DNA of 64,000 nucleotides from Nocardioides sp. Iso805N (GCF_000364605.1 NZ_KB822578.1:1-64000); one strand, 5' to 3'; positions 17,138-26,288 are shown, numbered from the stretch's first letter. Notes: generated by a model not told the origin, from the sequence alone. Made by a program: numbers and translations.

Positions 17138-17941
17138 TCAGCCGGCCAGGCTCTGCACCCAGCTGGAGGCCGGCGGATCGGTACGACGCAGCCGGTGGAT
17201 GCCGCGCAGATCCTCCAGCACGGTGGACACGATGTCGACGCGGGAGTCGGGGTCGTCAGTCCAGAGCACCGGTACCTCGTGGATCCGAAGGCCGGAGCGC
17301 TGAGCGAGCACCAGCAGCTCGGTGTCGAAGAACCAGCCGTCGTCCTGCACGCGGGGGAGCAGCTGCTCGGCCGCCTCCCGACGGATCGCCTTGAAGCCGC
17401 ACTGCGCGTCCGCGAATCGCGCGCCGAGCCGCCAGCGCAGCAGTCGGTTGTAGCCGCGGGAGAGCAGCTCGCGCCTCGGGCCACGGCGTACCCGACTCTC
17501 GGGATGCAAGCGTGAGCCGATCGCCAGGTCGGCCTGGCCGTTGAACAACGGCGTGACGAGCGGCAGGAACGAGCGCAGGTCGGTCGAGAGGTCGACGTCC
17601 ATGTAGCAGAGAACGTGGGCGTCGGACACCGACCAGGCTGCCTTGAGAGCGCGGCCGCGGCCCTTCTCCGCCAGCCGGACAGCTGTCACGCTGTCCAGCT
17701 CCTCGACCAGCTCCTGCGCGACGGCCCAGGTGTGGTCGGTGCTGGCGTTGTCCACCACCACGATCCGGTAGTGGGAGGAGAGCCCGCCGAGGAAGGCGTT
17801 GACGCGGCGTACGGACGCGGCCAGCTGCAGCTGTTCGTTGTAGACCGGGATCACGACCTCGAGAGCGGGCGCGACCATGCTTCCCACGAGTGCTGCATGC
17901 AGGTGCGCGCTGGTGCCTTCGGGCCTCTCGAGGGTGCTCAC
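17138..17941 (-). CDS. Family 2 glycosyltransferase (dolichyl-/polyprenyl-phosphate sugar synthase type)
   Basis: 267 residues from GTG 17941, or 246 from ATG 17878. GT-A fold: LEVVIPVYNEQLQLAASVRR, YRIVVVDNASTDHTW, KGRGRALKAAW, catalytic metal-binding CYMDVDLSTDL, IGSRLHPESRV, and the acceptor-side FADAQCGFKAIRREA and WFFDTELL. This is the pattern of polyprenyl-phosphate mannose/glucose synthases. The GTG overlaps the upstream stop as GTGA, so I prefer the longer form with translational coupling. It probably charges a polyprenyl phosphate with the sugar used by the membrane GT39 protein encoded just upstream. Confidence 0.88.
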   Translation of the reverse strand: MSTLERPEGTSAHLHAALVGSMVAPALEVVIPVYNEQLQLAASVRRVNAFLGGLSSHYRIVVVDNASTDHTWAVAQELVEELDSVTAVRLAEKGRGRALKAAWSVSDAHVLCYMDVDLSTDLRSFLPLVTPLFNGQADLAIGSRLHPESRVRRGPRRELLSRGYNRLLRWRLGARFADAQCGFKAIRREAAEQLLPRVQDDGWFFDTELLVLAQRSGLRIHEVPVLWTDDPDSRVDIVSTVLEDLRGIHRLRRTDPPASSWVQSLAG

Positions 17942-20028
17942 GTGTTGTCTCCCGTCGTGGTGGTGGAGTCGGTGGTCCCGGTACTGCTGCTGGGCTGGGT
18001 GAGGTCGTAGACGGTGGTGCTGCCGACCGTCTGCGCGGTGTAGTGCGAGCTGACCCACTGCTCGATCGAGGAGCTGGAGCCGCTGCTGCCGGTGCCGCCG
18101 GCGCGGCCTGCGAAGCCGCCGCCGAAGCCGCTGCTGCTGGCGACGTAGTAGTGGATCTTGCCCTCGGAGACCCACGCCTCGAACTGCGCCAGCGTCGGGC
18201 CGTCGGCGGTGCCGTTGAATCCGCCGATCGCGATCACCGAGGTGCCGGTCGCCAGCTCGTAGCTCGCCGCGTTCTGGGAGCCGCTCACGGCCGCACTCCA
18301 CGTGTACGACGAGGCGTCCTTGGTCAGCAGGCTCTTCAGCTCGCTGCTCACCGACGCGCCCTCGAGCAGGCCGCCGCCACCAGCACCGCCACCACCAGCG
18401 GCCCCGCGGCCGCCGAAGCCGCCTGCGCCGGGGAGGCTGTTCTGGCCGGTCGTGCCACCTTGGGCACCACCCGGGGCACCGCCCGGGAAGCCGTTGCCGA
18501 AGCTCGGCCGGCCGCCGGCCCGGCCGCCCGGCGCGCCGCCCGGACGACCGCCGGGTCCGCCCATCCCGCCGAAGCCTGTCGAGGAGACCGGGCCGGCCGT
18601 CACGATGGAGCCGGTGTGCGGGGTCCGCACCGTGTCGATCGTGTACGCCGCCGGCCCGACGAACATCCCCAGCACGGCCCCGACCAGCACCGCGTTGGTC
18701 AGGCGGCGGCGCCACGGGAGCAGGAGTGCCGCAGTGCCGGCCAGGCCGAGGATGAGCGCTACCCAGCGCAGCGCGTCGTACGGCTGCTCGTGCGCCTGGT
18801 GCAACAGCACGAACGCCCAGACGGCGCTACCGCCGAGAGCGATCGCGAGCGCGGCCCGCGCCTGCCAGGCGGTACGGCGCTGCCACAGGATCGCGGCGCC
18901 GATGGTTGCGGTCATCGCGATCCACGGGGCCAGTGCGACGGTGTAGTAGTCGTGGTAGATGCCGGCCATGTAGGAGAAGACCAGGCCGGTGGCCAGTATC
19001 GAGATGCCGGTCATCAGCAGCGCCGCGCGCGGCAGGTCCGTGCGTGGCGCCCGACCCCGCGCGATTACGCCGGCGACCAGCACGATCAGTGCCCCCGGCA
19101 GCAGCCAGGCGACCATGCCGCCCGAGACGCCCTCGAAGAGACGCAGCAGACCGACGCCGCTGCTGAAGCCGGCGTTGCCGTGGCCGCCGGTCTCGTTGCC
19201 GTTGAGTCGGCCGAGGCCGTTGTAGCCGAACGCGAGCTGGAGGATCGAGTTGTCGGTGGAGCCGTCGACGTAGGGCCGCGACGACGCCGGCACCAGCTCC
19301 ACGATCGCCACCCACCAGCCCAGGCTCACGACCATCGCGGCGAAGCCGCCGAGGAGGTGGAGGATCCGCTTGCGCAGCGTCGTCGGGGCAGCCAGCAGGT
19401 AGATCAGGCCGAACGCGGGCAGCACGAGGAACGCCTGCAGCATCTTGGTCAGGAACCCGAAGCCGAGGAGTACGCCGGCGAGCAGCACGAGCCGACCCGA
19501 GGCCTTCTCGGTGGCGCGCAGCACGACGTACCCGGCGGCGGTGAGCAGGAAGAGCAGCATCGCGTCCGGGTTGTTGAACCGGAACATCAGGGCCGCGGCA
19601 GGGGTCAGCGCTGTCGCCGCACCGGCGATGATGCCGGCGGTGTGACCGTTGACCCGACGAACGGTCAAGAAGACCAGGTAGACGCAGCCCACGCCCAGCA
19701 GCGCCTGCGGCACCAGGATGCTCCACGAGCTCATCCCGAAGATCCGCGCCGAGAGGCCCATCAGCCACAGCGAAGCGGGCGGCTTGTCCACCGTGATCGC
19801 GTTGCCGGCGTCGAGCGAACCGAAGAACCAGGCCTTCCAGCTCTGCGAACCGGCCTGGGCGGCGGCGGCGTAGAAGGAGTTGGCGTAGCCCGACTCCGAG
19901 AGGGTCCACAGGTAGGTGAGCGCGGTGCCCGCCAGGAGCGCGAGGAGCGAGCCTCCACGCCAGCCGAGCAGGCGGCTGCGGGTCGTGGCGGGTGCGACCG
20001 GCGTGATGGGAGGGGCGAAGGTCGTCAT
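17938..20028 (-). CDS. GT39-type membrane glycosyltransferase with Gly-rich exported region
   Basis: 696 residues, ArnT/PMT-like (YkcB-related). N-terminal half has about 11 membrane helices and the first extracytoplasmic loop with the catalytic-type Asp in DAGNAITVDKPPASLWLMG (ITVDKPP), then RFNNPDAMLLFLL. From about 490 a glycine-rich linker (GFGGMGGPGGRPGGAPGG and more) joins a soluble C-terminal domain (about 560-696; SVIAIGGFNGTADGPTLAQF, then KIHYYVASSSGF) and a Thr/Ser tail. It transfers a sugar from a polyprenyl-phosphate donor to an unknown extracytoplasmic acceptor. It is coupled to the GT2 gene by a GTGA overlap. The C-terminal Gly-rich plus soluble domain is a recurring but uncharacterised feature of actinobacterial relatives. 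Confidence 0.88.
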   Translation of the reverse strand: MTTFAPPITPVAPATTRSRLLGWRGGSLLALLAGTALTYLWTLSESGYANSFYAAAAQAGSQSWKAWFFGSLDAGNAITVDKPPASLWLMGLSARIFGMSSWSILVPQALLGVGCVYLVFLTVRRVNGHTAGIIAGAATALTPAAALMFRFNNPDAMLLFLLTAAGYVVLRATEKASGRLVLLAGVLLGFGFLTKMLQAFLVLPAFGLIYLLAAPTTLRKRILHLLGGFAAMVVSLGWWVAIVELVPASSRPYVDGSTDNSILQLAFGYNGLGRLNGNETGGHGNAGFSSGVGLLRLFEGVSGGMVAWLLPGALIVLVAGVIARGRAPRTDLPRAALLMTGISILATGLVFSYMAGIYHDYYTVALAPWIAMTATIGAAILWQRRTAWQARAALAIALGGSAVWAFVLLHQAHEQPYDALRWVALILGLAGTAALLLPWRRRLTNAVLVGAVLGMFVGPAAYTIDTVRTPHTGSIVTAGPVSSTGFGGMGGPGGRPGGAPGGRAGGRPSFGNGFPGGAPGGAQGGTTGQNSLPGAGGFGGRGAAGGGGAGGGGLLEGASVSSELKSLLTKDASSYTWSAAVSGSQNAASYELATGTSVIAIGGFNGTADGPTLAQFEAWVSEGKIHYYVASSSGFGGGFAGRAGGTGSSGSSSSIEQWVSSHYTAQTVGSTTVYDLTQPSSSTGTTDSTTTTGDNT

Positions 20029-20125
20029 GCCTCCACGGTGACAACCAGGCCTGATATCCGGGTGAGCCGTTCCTGAAGGCTGCCCTCGAATAGCGTCAAG
20101 TCTTCGTCAAGGACGAAGGCCCGAC

Positions 20126-21412
20126 TCAGCTCTGGTTGGCGTCGGGGTCGATGCCGTGTGCCTTGAGCGCGGGGTCCGGGTCGACCGGGTCGCCGCCGCC
20201 GGGGCGGACCTCGAGGTGGACGTGCGGGCCCGTCGTGTTGCCGGTGGAGCCGACGAACCCGATGGTCTCGCCCTCGGTGACCTTCTCGCCGACGGTCGCG
20301 CCGAAGCGGACCTGGTGGGCGTACCAGAGCTCGGTGCCGTCGGGGAGGGTCTCCACGGTGCGGTTGCCGTAGGCCCCTGCCCAGCCGACCTCGGTGATGG
20401 TGCCGCCGGCCACGGCATGGATCGGGGTGCCGGTGGGGCAGGCGAAGTCGAGCCCGGTGTGGACGGTGGCCCAGAGTCCGCTGACGTCGTCGAAGCGGCC
20501 GGTGAGGTGGTAGCCGCCCGCCGTGATCGGCAGGCCCCACTGGTTGGCGGCCTTCCACTTGTCCTGCGAGGCGGCCTTGTCGTTGATCTGGTTCAGCGCC
20601 TCATTGCGCTCCTGGACCGCCTGGTTGGCCTGGGCGGTGACCGTGCGGTCGAAGCTGCGCGAGACGGTGGCGTTGCGCTGGGCGGAGGTGCCGACCTGAC
20701 CGACGTCGCTGGCGCCGGCCAGCGCGCTGGCCGCGACGAAGCGGCCGCTGTCGCCGGCGTGGGCGGGAGCGTGGGCAGCGGTGACAGCACCACCGACCGC
20801 GATCGCGAGCGAGGCCACCCCGAGGGCGAGCGGCGCCGAGGGAAGCCGCTTGATCAGCGGGTTGCCGGTGCGCGTGGCGGTGCCTGCGCCGGCACGGCGC
20901 TTGCCGGTGGCGATGACCGGGATGTGCGAGGTCGTCTCGGTGCTGAAGTCGGTGGCGTAGGCGGCCGTCTCCTCGAAGGGCGGCAGCGAGCCGGTGTCGA
21001 TCCGCAGGTCGCGCCAGGCGGTCTCGAGCGTGGTCTCGACGGCTGCCTCGGCGAGGTGCTCCAGCGGCTTCTCGACATCGATATCGAGGATGGCGATGGC
21101 GGTAGGCAGCTGCGCCTCGGCCACCCGCCGCGGCATCGGTACGCCGAGGGCGGGGGCGGCTGCCGCAGCGGCGACGGCCGTCGGACCGGCGGGATGCGCT
21201 GCCGGGGGCTGCGCCTCGATCGGCTGCTCGTCGACGGCAACCGCCGCGCGGCGCTTGCCGACGTAGGGCTTGGGCTCGGGAGTTTGAGGCTCTACCTGGG
21301 CGGGAACCTCGAGCGCCGGAGCGGCACGGCGCTTCCCGACGTACGAGATCGGCTCAGGGGTCGCTTCCGAGGGTTGGCTGTCGACGACGACATCCGCTCG
21401 GTGGTTACCCAT
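20126..21412 (-). CDS. M23-family peptidoglycan endopeptidase, membrane-anchored
   Basis: 428 residues. Starts MGNHRADVV; an in-frame ATG at 21454 adds 14 residues, but 21412 has GGAG 10 nt upstream. A basic, Pro-rich cytoplasmic region carries the motif YVGKRRA twice and GKRRAG once. One membrane segment (LALGVASLAIAVGGAVTAA) follows, then a coil (NQAVQERNEALNQIND) and the LytM/M23 zinc domain: HTGLDFACPTGTPIHAVAGG (His near 317, Asp four on) and HVHLEVRPGG (near 397). Zinc residues H..D..HxH are all present, so it should be an active hydrolase. The same family sits between uvrD1 and sucC in M. tuberculosis (from memory). Confidence 0.9.
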   Translation of the reverse strand: MGNHRADVVVDSQPSEATPEPISYVGKRRAAPALEVPAQVEPQTPEPKPYVGKRRAAVAVDEQPIEAQPPAAHPAGPTAVAAAAAAPALGVPMPRRVAEAQLPTAIAILDIDVEKPLEHLAEAAVETTLETAWRDLRIDTGSLPPFEETAAYATDFSTETTSHIPVIATGKRRAGAGTATRTGNPLIKRLPSAPLALGVASLAIAVGGAVTAAHAPAHAGDSGRFVAASALAGASDVGQVGTSAQRNATVSRSFDRTVTAQANQAVQERNEALNQINDKAASQDKWKAANQWGLPITAGGYHLTGRFDDVSGLWATVHTGLDFACPTGTPIHAVAGGTITEVGWAGAYGNRTVETLPDGTELWYAHQVRFGATVGEKVTEGETIGFVGSTGNTTGPHVHLEVRPGGGDPVDPDPALKAHGIDPDANQS

Positions 21413-21584
21413 GTATTCATCGCTCCGCTGCTCGGGGTTCAGACGGCGAGCCATGACTCTAACGGACCGGTCTGGACCGTCAAGAATCGCCTCACCCGAG
21501 AATCGGCAGCACGCGCTTAGATCTGACCGTATGGCGTGCGTCACGTCAAGCACCCCAGGGCTCGTCGCTGGCGCTGAGCAGGAC

Positions 21585-21590
21585 TAGTGT
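21585..21590 (+). promoter_or_regulatory. Candidate -10 box for sucCD
   Basis: TAGTGT in the 264-bp divergent gap upstream of sucC fits the TANNNT pattern; a start about 7 nt downstream would give a leader of about 80 nt. No clear -35 partner. Nothing else, including any riboswitch I recognise, is visible in this gap. Confidence 0.3.
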
Positions 21591-21676
21591 GCCGGAGGAT
21601 CACCGAGCGACCGCGCCCGCCTTTGCGCGCCCGCTGCTCGCCCGACGTACAACCGACATAGAGACATGGTGGATCA

Positions 21677-22843
21677 GTGGATCTGATGGAGTACCAGGCG
21701 AAGGAGCTCTTCGCTAAGCACGGTGTCGCAACCACCCTCGGTGTGGTCGTGGAGACCGCCGAGGACGCCAAGGCCGCCGCCGAGCAGATCGGCGGCGTCA
21801 CCGTCATCAAGGCGCAGGTCAAGGCCGGCGGCCGCGGCAAGGCTGGCGGCGTCAAGCTCGCCAAGACCCCCGATGAGGCCTTCGAGCACGCCAGCAACAT
21901 CCTCGGCATGGAGATCAAGGGCCTGCGCGTCAACCGCGTCCTGGTCACGCCGGCGACCCCGCCCCAGGAGGAGTACTACTTCTCCTTCCTGCTGGACCGG
22001 TCGAACCGCCAGTACCTGTGCATCGCCTCGGTCGAGGGCGGCGTGGAGATCGAGGAGGTCGCCAAGACCAACCCCGACGCCGTCAAGCAGATCGGCATCG
22101 ACCCCGGCAAGGGTGTCGATGCGGCCAAGGCCCGTGAGATCGCCACGATCGCGGCGTTCCCCGAGCCCGTCTTCGAGCAGGCCGTGGAGCTGATCCAGGC
22201 GCTCTACAAGACGTTCGTCGAGGAGGACGCCACCCTCGTCGAGGTCAACCCGCTGGCCCGTCTCGAGGGCGACAAGCTCGAGGCGCTCGACGGCAAGGTG
22301 TCGCTGGACGACAACGCCTCCGAGGTGCGTCACCCCGACCACGAGCAGTTCGAGATCCGGGAGGAGGCCGACCCGCTCGAGGCGAAGGCCAAGGACCTCG
22401 GCCTCAACTACGTGAAGCTCGACGGCCAGGTCGGCATCATCGGCAACGGCGCTGGCCTCGTCATGAGCACCCTCGACGTCGTCGCCTACGCCGGCGAGGC
22501 ACACGGCGGCGTCAAGCCCGCCAACTTCCTCGACATCGGCGGTGGCGCGAACGCCCAGGTGATGGCCAACGGTCTCGACGTCATCCTCAACGACGCGCAG
22601 GTCAAGGCCGTGTTCGTCAACGTCTTCGGCGGCATCACCGCCTGTGACGAGGTGGCCAACGGCATCAAGGGCGCGCTGGAGCTGCTCGGCGAGAAGGCGA
22701 CCAAGCCGCTCGTGGTCCGTCTCGACGGCAACAACGTCGACCTCGGCCGTCAGATCCTGACCGACCTCAACCACCCGCTCGTGACCGTCGTCGACACCAT
22801 GGACGGCGGTGCCGACAAGGCCGCCGAGCTGGCGAACGCCTGA
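21677..22843 (+). CDS. sucC: Succinyl-CoA ligase [ADP-forming] subunit beta
   Basis: 388 residues from GTG 21677 (the family start [17 protein letters not shown]). ATP-grasp domain with the phosphate-binding [18 protein letters not shown] (about 45-62) and metal-binding VEVNPLAR (about 190). The C-terminal CoA-ligase domain has [13 protein letters not shown] and [12 protein letters not shown], then [16 protein letters not shown]. It works as a heterodimer with SucD, interconverting succinyl-CoA and succinate with nucleotide phosphorylation in the TCA cycle. sucD follows 16 bp later in one operon. Confidence 0.98.
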   Translation: MDLMEYQAKELFAKHGVATTLGVVVETAEDAKAAAEQIGGVTVIKAQVKAGGRGKAGGVKLAKTPDEAFEHASNILGMEIKGLRVNRVLVTPATPPQEEYYFSFLLDRSNRQYLCIASVEGGVEIEEVAKTNPDAVKQIGIDPGKGVDAAKAREIATIAAFPEPVFEQAVELIQALYKTFVEEDATLVEVNPLARLEGDKLEALDGKVSLDDNASEVRHPDHEQFEIREEADPLEAKAKDLGLNYVKLDGQVGIIGNGAGLVMSTLDVVAYAGEAHGGVKPANFLDIGGGANAQVMANGLDVILNDAQVKAVFVNVFGGITACDEVANGIKGALELLGEKATKPLVVRLDGNNVDLGRQILTDLNHPLVTVVDTMDGGADKAAELANA

Positions 22844-22859
22844 GACGGGGAGAAGAAGA

Positions 22860-23756
22860 ATGAGCATCTACCTCAACAAGGACAGCAAGGTCATCGTCCA
22901 GGGCATCACCGGCGGCATGGGTGCCAAGCACACCGCCCTGATGCTCGACTCCGGTGCCCAGATCGTCGGCGGTGTCAACGCTCGCAAGGCCGGCACCACC
23001 GTCACCCACAAGGACGCCAACGGCGCTGACGTCGAGTTGCCGGTCTTCGGCACCGTTGCGGAGGCCATCAAGGAGACCGGCGCGAACGTGTCGGTGCTCT
23101 TCGTGCCGCCGGCCTTCACCAAGGCCGCCGCCATCGAGGCGATCGACGCCGAGATGCCGCTGATCGTCGTCATCACCGAGGGCGTTCCGGTCCAGGACAG
23201 CGCCGAGGTGTGGAGCTACCTCCAGGGCAAGAAGACCCGCATGATCGGTCCGAACTGCCCCGGCATCATCACCCCGGGTGAGTCGCTGGCCGGCATCACG
23301 CCGCACACCATCACCGGCAAGGGCCCGATCGGTCTCGTCTCCAAGTCGGGCACGCTGACCTACCAGATGATGTACGAGCTGAAGGACTACGGTTTCTCGA
23401 CCGCCATCGGCATCGGCGGCGACCCGATCGTCGGTACGACGCACATCGACGCCCTCCAGGCCTTCCAGGACGACCCGGAGACCAAGGCGATCGTGATGAT
23501 CGGCGAGATCGGCGGCGACGCCGAGGAGCGCGCCGCGGCGTACATCAAGGAGCACATCACCAAGCCGGTCGTCGGCTACGTGGCGGGCTTCACCGCGCCG
23601 GAGGGCAAGACCATGGGTCACGCCGGCGCGATCGTGTCCGGCTCGGCCGGCACGGCTGCCGCGAAGAAGGAGGCCCTCGAGGCCGTCGGCGTCAAGGTCG
23701 GCAAGACGCCGTCGGAGACCGCTGACCTCATGCGGGAGATCATGAAGAACCTCTGA
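22860..23756 (+). CDS. sucD: Succinyl-CoA ligase subunit alpha
   Basis: 298 residues. The ATG at 22860 has a purine-rich GGGGAGAAG upstream. CoA-binding Rossmann domain [18 protein letters not shown] (about 12-29), [12 protein letters not shown] (about 124-135), and the ligase domain with active-site phospho-His in [18 protein letters not shown] (His near 259). CoA and active-site His are on this subunit, nucleotide binding on SucC. It also links the methylmalonyl-CoA pathway encoded at 56192 to the TCA cycle. Confidence 0.98.
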   Translation: MSIYLNKDSKVIVQGITGGMGAKHTALMLDSGAQIVGGVNARKAGTTVTHKDANGADVELPVFGTVAEAIKETGANVSVLFVPPAFTKAAAIEAIDAEMPLIVVITEGVPVQDSAEVWSYLQGKKTRMIGPNCPGIITPGESLAGITPHTITGKGPIGLVSKSGTLTYQMMYELKDYGFSTAIGIGGDPIVGTTHIDALQAFQDDPETKAIVMIGEIGGDAEERAAAYIKEHITKPVVGYVAGFTAPEGKTMGHAGAIVSGSAGTAAAKKEALEAVGVKVGKTPSETADLMREIMKNL

Positions 23757-23857
23757 GCCTCGGCTCGGTGCAGGGCGCCTCGGCTGCTTCGGCGGCCGGG
23801 GCGCTCTTCATTTTCTGGGGTGTGGCTGTGCTGGGTGTGGCTGCGCTGGGTGCTGGG

Positions 23858-23963
23858 CCGGTGTACGAGGAGCGCCCCGGGGCAGGCCTTCCGCCGCGCG
23901 CGGCTCGTTCCTCGCCGGCGCGTCGTCCGGCAGCGCCCCTCTGCGGCGCCCCTCGTACACCGG
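23858..23963. repeat. Long-arm hairpin element with conserved core (copy 2)
   Basis: Arms 23858-23876 and 23945-23963 (CCGGTGTACGAGG...) are complementary over 19 bp with one mismatch. The 68-nt core, read on the minus strand, repeats GACGACGCGCCGGCGAGGAA plus flanks of copy 1 almost exactly, but the arms share no sequence with copy 1. Located about 100 bp after the sucD stop. Confidence 0.8.
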
Positions 23964-24177
23964 CCTGCGTTCGCGCGCCGCGACTCGCCCTGACCGCCCC
24001 GGGGTGTCTGGTGGCGTGACAGATCGCGCATGTGCGTGGGTGTGCTGGCTGGAAGCCGGGTTGGGGCGTACCAGATCCCACACGTGCGTGGTCTGACACG
24101 TGTCGTTGCGGATCCGGCTGCGCTGGGTGGGGGCGGTGACGTCCCCGGTGACGTCCCGGGGCTGCGCCGGGTGTGGG

Positions 24178-24286
24178 GCGGGAATCGGGGCCGGGTCCTC
24201 GAAGCAGGCCTCGCTCCGCACCCGCTCGTCCCTCACGGGCGCTCCGGCTGCGGCAGCGCCTCCGAGGACCTCGCCCCGATCCCCGC
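24178..24286. repeat. Long-arm hairpin element with degenerate core (copy 3)
   Basis: Arms 24178-24201 and 24263-24286 (GCGGGAATCGGGGC... against ...CGCCCCGATCCCCGC) pair over 24 bp with three mismatches. The 61-nt core has the same layout as copy 2 (GCAGGCCT at the left, GGCAGCGCC at the right) but has diverged in the middle. It sits 59 bp downstream of the sigma-fusion gene's stop. Confidence 0.65.
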
Positions 24287-24344
24287 CGCGCGTCGGCCCC
24301 GCCGACGACCGTAGATAGCCGGGCAGCCAGGCGGACGGGGGACG

Positions 24345-26183
24345 TTACTTGAGGTAGGTGAGCCGCTCGGCGGCGCGGTGGGCGAGGGCGGTGAAGTCGG
24401 CGTCGGTCATGGTGACCTTGCCGGAGGGGACGAAACCGACCTGGGTGACACCTGTGCGGTTGCGCACGATGGCCATCAGGTAGACGACCGAGGCGGTCTG
24501 GGAGGTCTCCACGCGCACCCGCCAAGCGGTGATGTCGGTGGTGGCCGACGACGTGGTGGTGAGCTGGGTGACGTGGCTGCCGAGGTCGGTCTTCGGGCAG
24601 GTGGTCAGCTTCTTGCGGATGCCGTCGACGAACGTCGAGGCGGCCTTCGCGGTGCCGAAGTCGCCGAGCGTCTGGGTGAGGCCGAACTGCGGGGCCAGTC
24701 CCTGCGCGGTGGGGATCACGAAGGAGCGCGTGATCGCGTGCGAGATGCCGGCGCCGGTGAAGCTCGCCTCGTCGCAGCGGGTCGCGGCCACGTTCGAGGT
24801 GGCCGGGGCGGGGTTGGTGCCGACCCAGGGCTGGTCGACGCCGGTGACGGGCGGGAGGTCGACCTCGTTCATCAGCGCCGGCTCGGTGCCGGACGCCGGT
24901 GCCGGCGCGGCGACGGCGGAGACGGGCTGCGTCGTACAGGCTCCTGCTCCAGGGAGGTGGCACAGCTGTTGGACGGCGGTGCCCAGCAGCGAGGTCACTC
25001 CCGACCTGGCTGGGGCGTCGCTCTTGCCCGGCGGGATGGTCCCGGCGACAGCCGTGGTCAGCACGCCGGTGCGGGCGACGCCCACCGCGATGGTGCGCTC
25101 GGGGGAGGTCCAGTTGTGCAGCAGCAGCACGGTGGCCTGGTCGCCGATGCCGCCGACGGTGGCGGTCGACAGGAGCTGCACCCGGCTGTCGCGACAGCCG
25201 CCGTACCAGCTCAAGGTCTTGGTGTAGGCCGACTGCGCCGCGGTGGAGCTGCCTGAGGCCAGCGTCGTCTGCGCGGCGGTGATCGTCTTCTTGTCCCCGA
25301 CGAACGTGCGCGCCAACGCGGCCCGCGGGTGCGGGTCGGCCAGGGCGCCGCGCTGGCACGGGAGCGCGAGGGTGCCGTTGTCGTCGTCGGAGGTCAGCGT
25401 GGTCATCCAGGCGCCACCGAGGGCGGCGCCGATCTGCTCCGGACTGAGCAGGGTGTCGGTGCTGAGGTGATAGCTCTCCGCGGCGGCGCTGGTGGCGCTG
25501 TCGCGGTGGTGCAGGGAGAGGTTGCCCAGGCTCGGCCGGTCGCCCGCCGCGTCGGTCACGGCGAAGCCCGAGCCGGCGAAGGCCGCCACCGCCAGGACCA
25601 GCCCCACCGCGGTGTGGGTACGCCGCCGCGCGGCCCCGGCGCGGGTCAGGATCGTGGGCCGCGGCCAGCGCACCGCCTCGACGGTCGTGACCAGCGACTC
25701 GAAGCTCGGCTGCACGTCTGCCGGCAGCGCACTGCGGGCGAGCATGAAGTCGCCGGTGGCGGCGCGCAGCGCCTGCTCGGCGCGGAGCTGGGTGATGCCG
25801 ACCTCGCGGGCGAGCACGTCCTCGCTGATCGTGGTCAGGTGTGCGAGCAGCAGCACCTTGCGCTGCTCGAGGGGGAGTCGACTCAGCGCCTCGAGGGTCG
25901 CCTGGGCGTCCTCGTCGCCGTCCTTGCTGCGGTGGAAGTGCGGCACCGAGTGCCGCCGCAGCGCGTGCCGCCAGGCGATCGGGCGCACCCAGTTCTCCCG
26001 CTCGACGGGGTCGAGCCGGCCGATCTTGCGCCAGTGGTGCCAGCCGATGATCAGGGCGTCCTGGACGGCCTTGCGGCCGGCGGTCAGGTCCCCGGTCAGC
26101 GCCCAGGTCTGGAGCAGCAGACGGCTTCGGACGTCCTTGTAGAACGTCTCGAACTCGGTGGCGTGGCGCTGCTTGGTGCTCAT
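24345..26183 (-). CDS. ECF-like sigma factor fused to a membrane-anchored extracytoplasmic domain
   Basis: 612 residues. Residues 14-80 resemble sigma-70 region 2 (FYKDVRSRLLLQTWALTGDL, QDALIIGWHHWRKIG, ENWVRPIAWRHALRRH). Residues 96-148 resemble region 4 (LEALSRLPLEQRKVLLLAHL, then LAREVGITQLRAEQALRAA). One membrane helix (190-209, TAVGLVLAVAAFAGSGFAV) leads to about 400 exported residues in two similar Cys-containing modules (ALPCQRG, YGGCRDSR, QQLCHLPGAGAC; RCDEASF, TTCPKTD), reminiscent of PknH-type sensor domains. ATG 26183 has no ribosome-binding site; TAACGT lies 11 nt upstream on the coding strand, suggesting a short or absent leader. The longer open frame to 28307 is antisense to perM/purN and rejected. 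How the sigma part could act while tethered is unknown. Confidence 0.8.
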   Translation of the reverse strand: MSTKQRHATEFETFYKDVRSRLLLQTWALTGDLTAGRKAVQDALIIGWHHWRKIGRLDPVERENWVRPIAWRHALRRHSVPHFHRSKDGDEDAQATLEALSRLPLEQRKVLLLAHLTTISEDVLAREVGITQLRAEQALRAATGDFMLARSALPADVQPSFESLVTTVEAVRWPRPTILTRAGAARRRTHTAVGLVLAVAAFAGSGFAVTDAAGDRPSLGNLSLHHRDSATSAAAESYHLSTDTLLSPEQIGAALGGAWMTTLTSDDDNGTLALPCQRGALADPHPRAALARTFVGDKKTITAAQTTLASGSSTAAQSAYTKTLSWYGGCRDSRVQLLSTATVGGIGDQATVLLLHNWTSPERTIAVGVARTGVLTTAVAGTIPPGKSDAPARSGVTSLLGTAVQQLCHLPGAGACTTQPVSAVAAPAPASGTEPALMNEVDLPPVTGVDQPWVGTNPAPATSNVAATRCDEASFTGAGISHAITRSFVIPTAQGLAPQFGLTQTLGDFGTAKAASTFVDGIRKKLTTCPKTDLGSHVTQLTTTSSATTDITAWRVRVETSQTASVVYLMAIVRNRTGVTQVGFVPSGKVTMTDADFTALAHRAAERLTYLK

Positions 26184-26288
26184 GGGCAGGGGACACGTTA
26201 GCCGCGGCCCGGTGACGGCGCCCCATCGGTGAAGGTCGTGCGGCGAGTCTCCCCGGCCGGGTCCCACGCTCGGGCGAGGATGGTCGCG

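Larger units (their letters stand above)
23757..24344. other. 588-bp convergent gap holding two hairpin elements and a 20-nt repeat pair
   Basis: No protein gene is supported here. It holds hairpin element copies 2 and 3 (entered separately). Between them are two similar 20-mers, CAGATCGCGCATGTGCGTGG (24020-24039) and CAGATCCCACACGTGCGTGG (24072-24091), 17 of 20 identical and 52 bp apart. The second is followed by TCTGACACGTGT, giving an imperfect dyad around ACACGTG. A duplicated GGTGACGTCCC occurs at about 24134-24158. The gap lies between sucD and the leftward sigma-fusion gene. Confidence 0.6.

Noticed and set aside
18570..18590. Further copy of the palindromic coding unit in the GT39 gene (AAGCCTGTCGAGGAG)
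   Set aside because: Only half the unit matches, without an inverted partner, and it lies in a Gly-rich region where chance similarity is likely.
21413..21676. c-di-AMP (ydaO) riboswitch upstream of the M23 peptidase
   Set aside because: Such switches precede some actinobacterial wall hydrolases, but I could not find the conserved ydaO core here on either strand.
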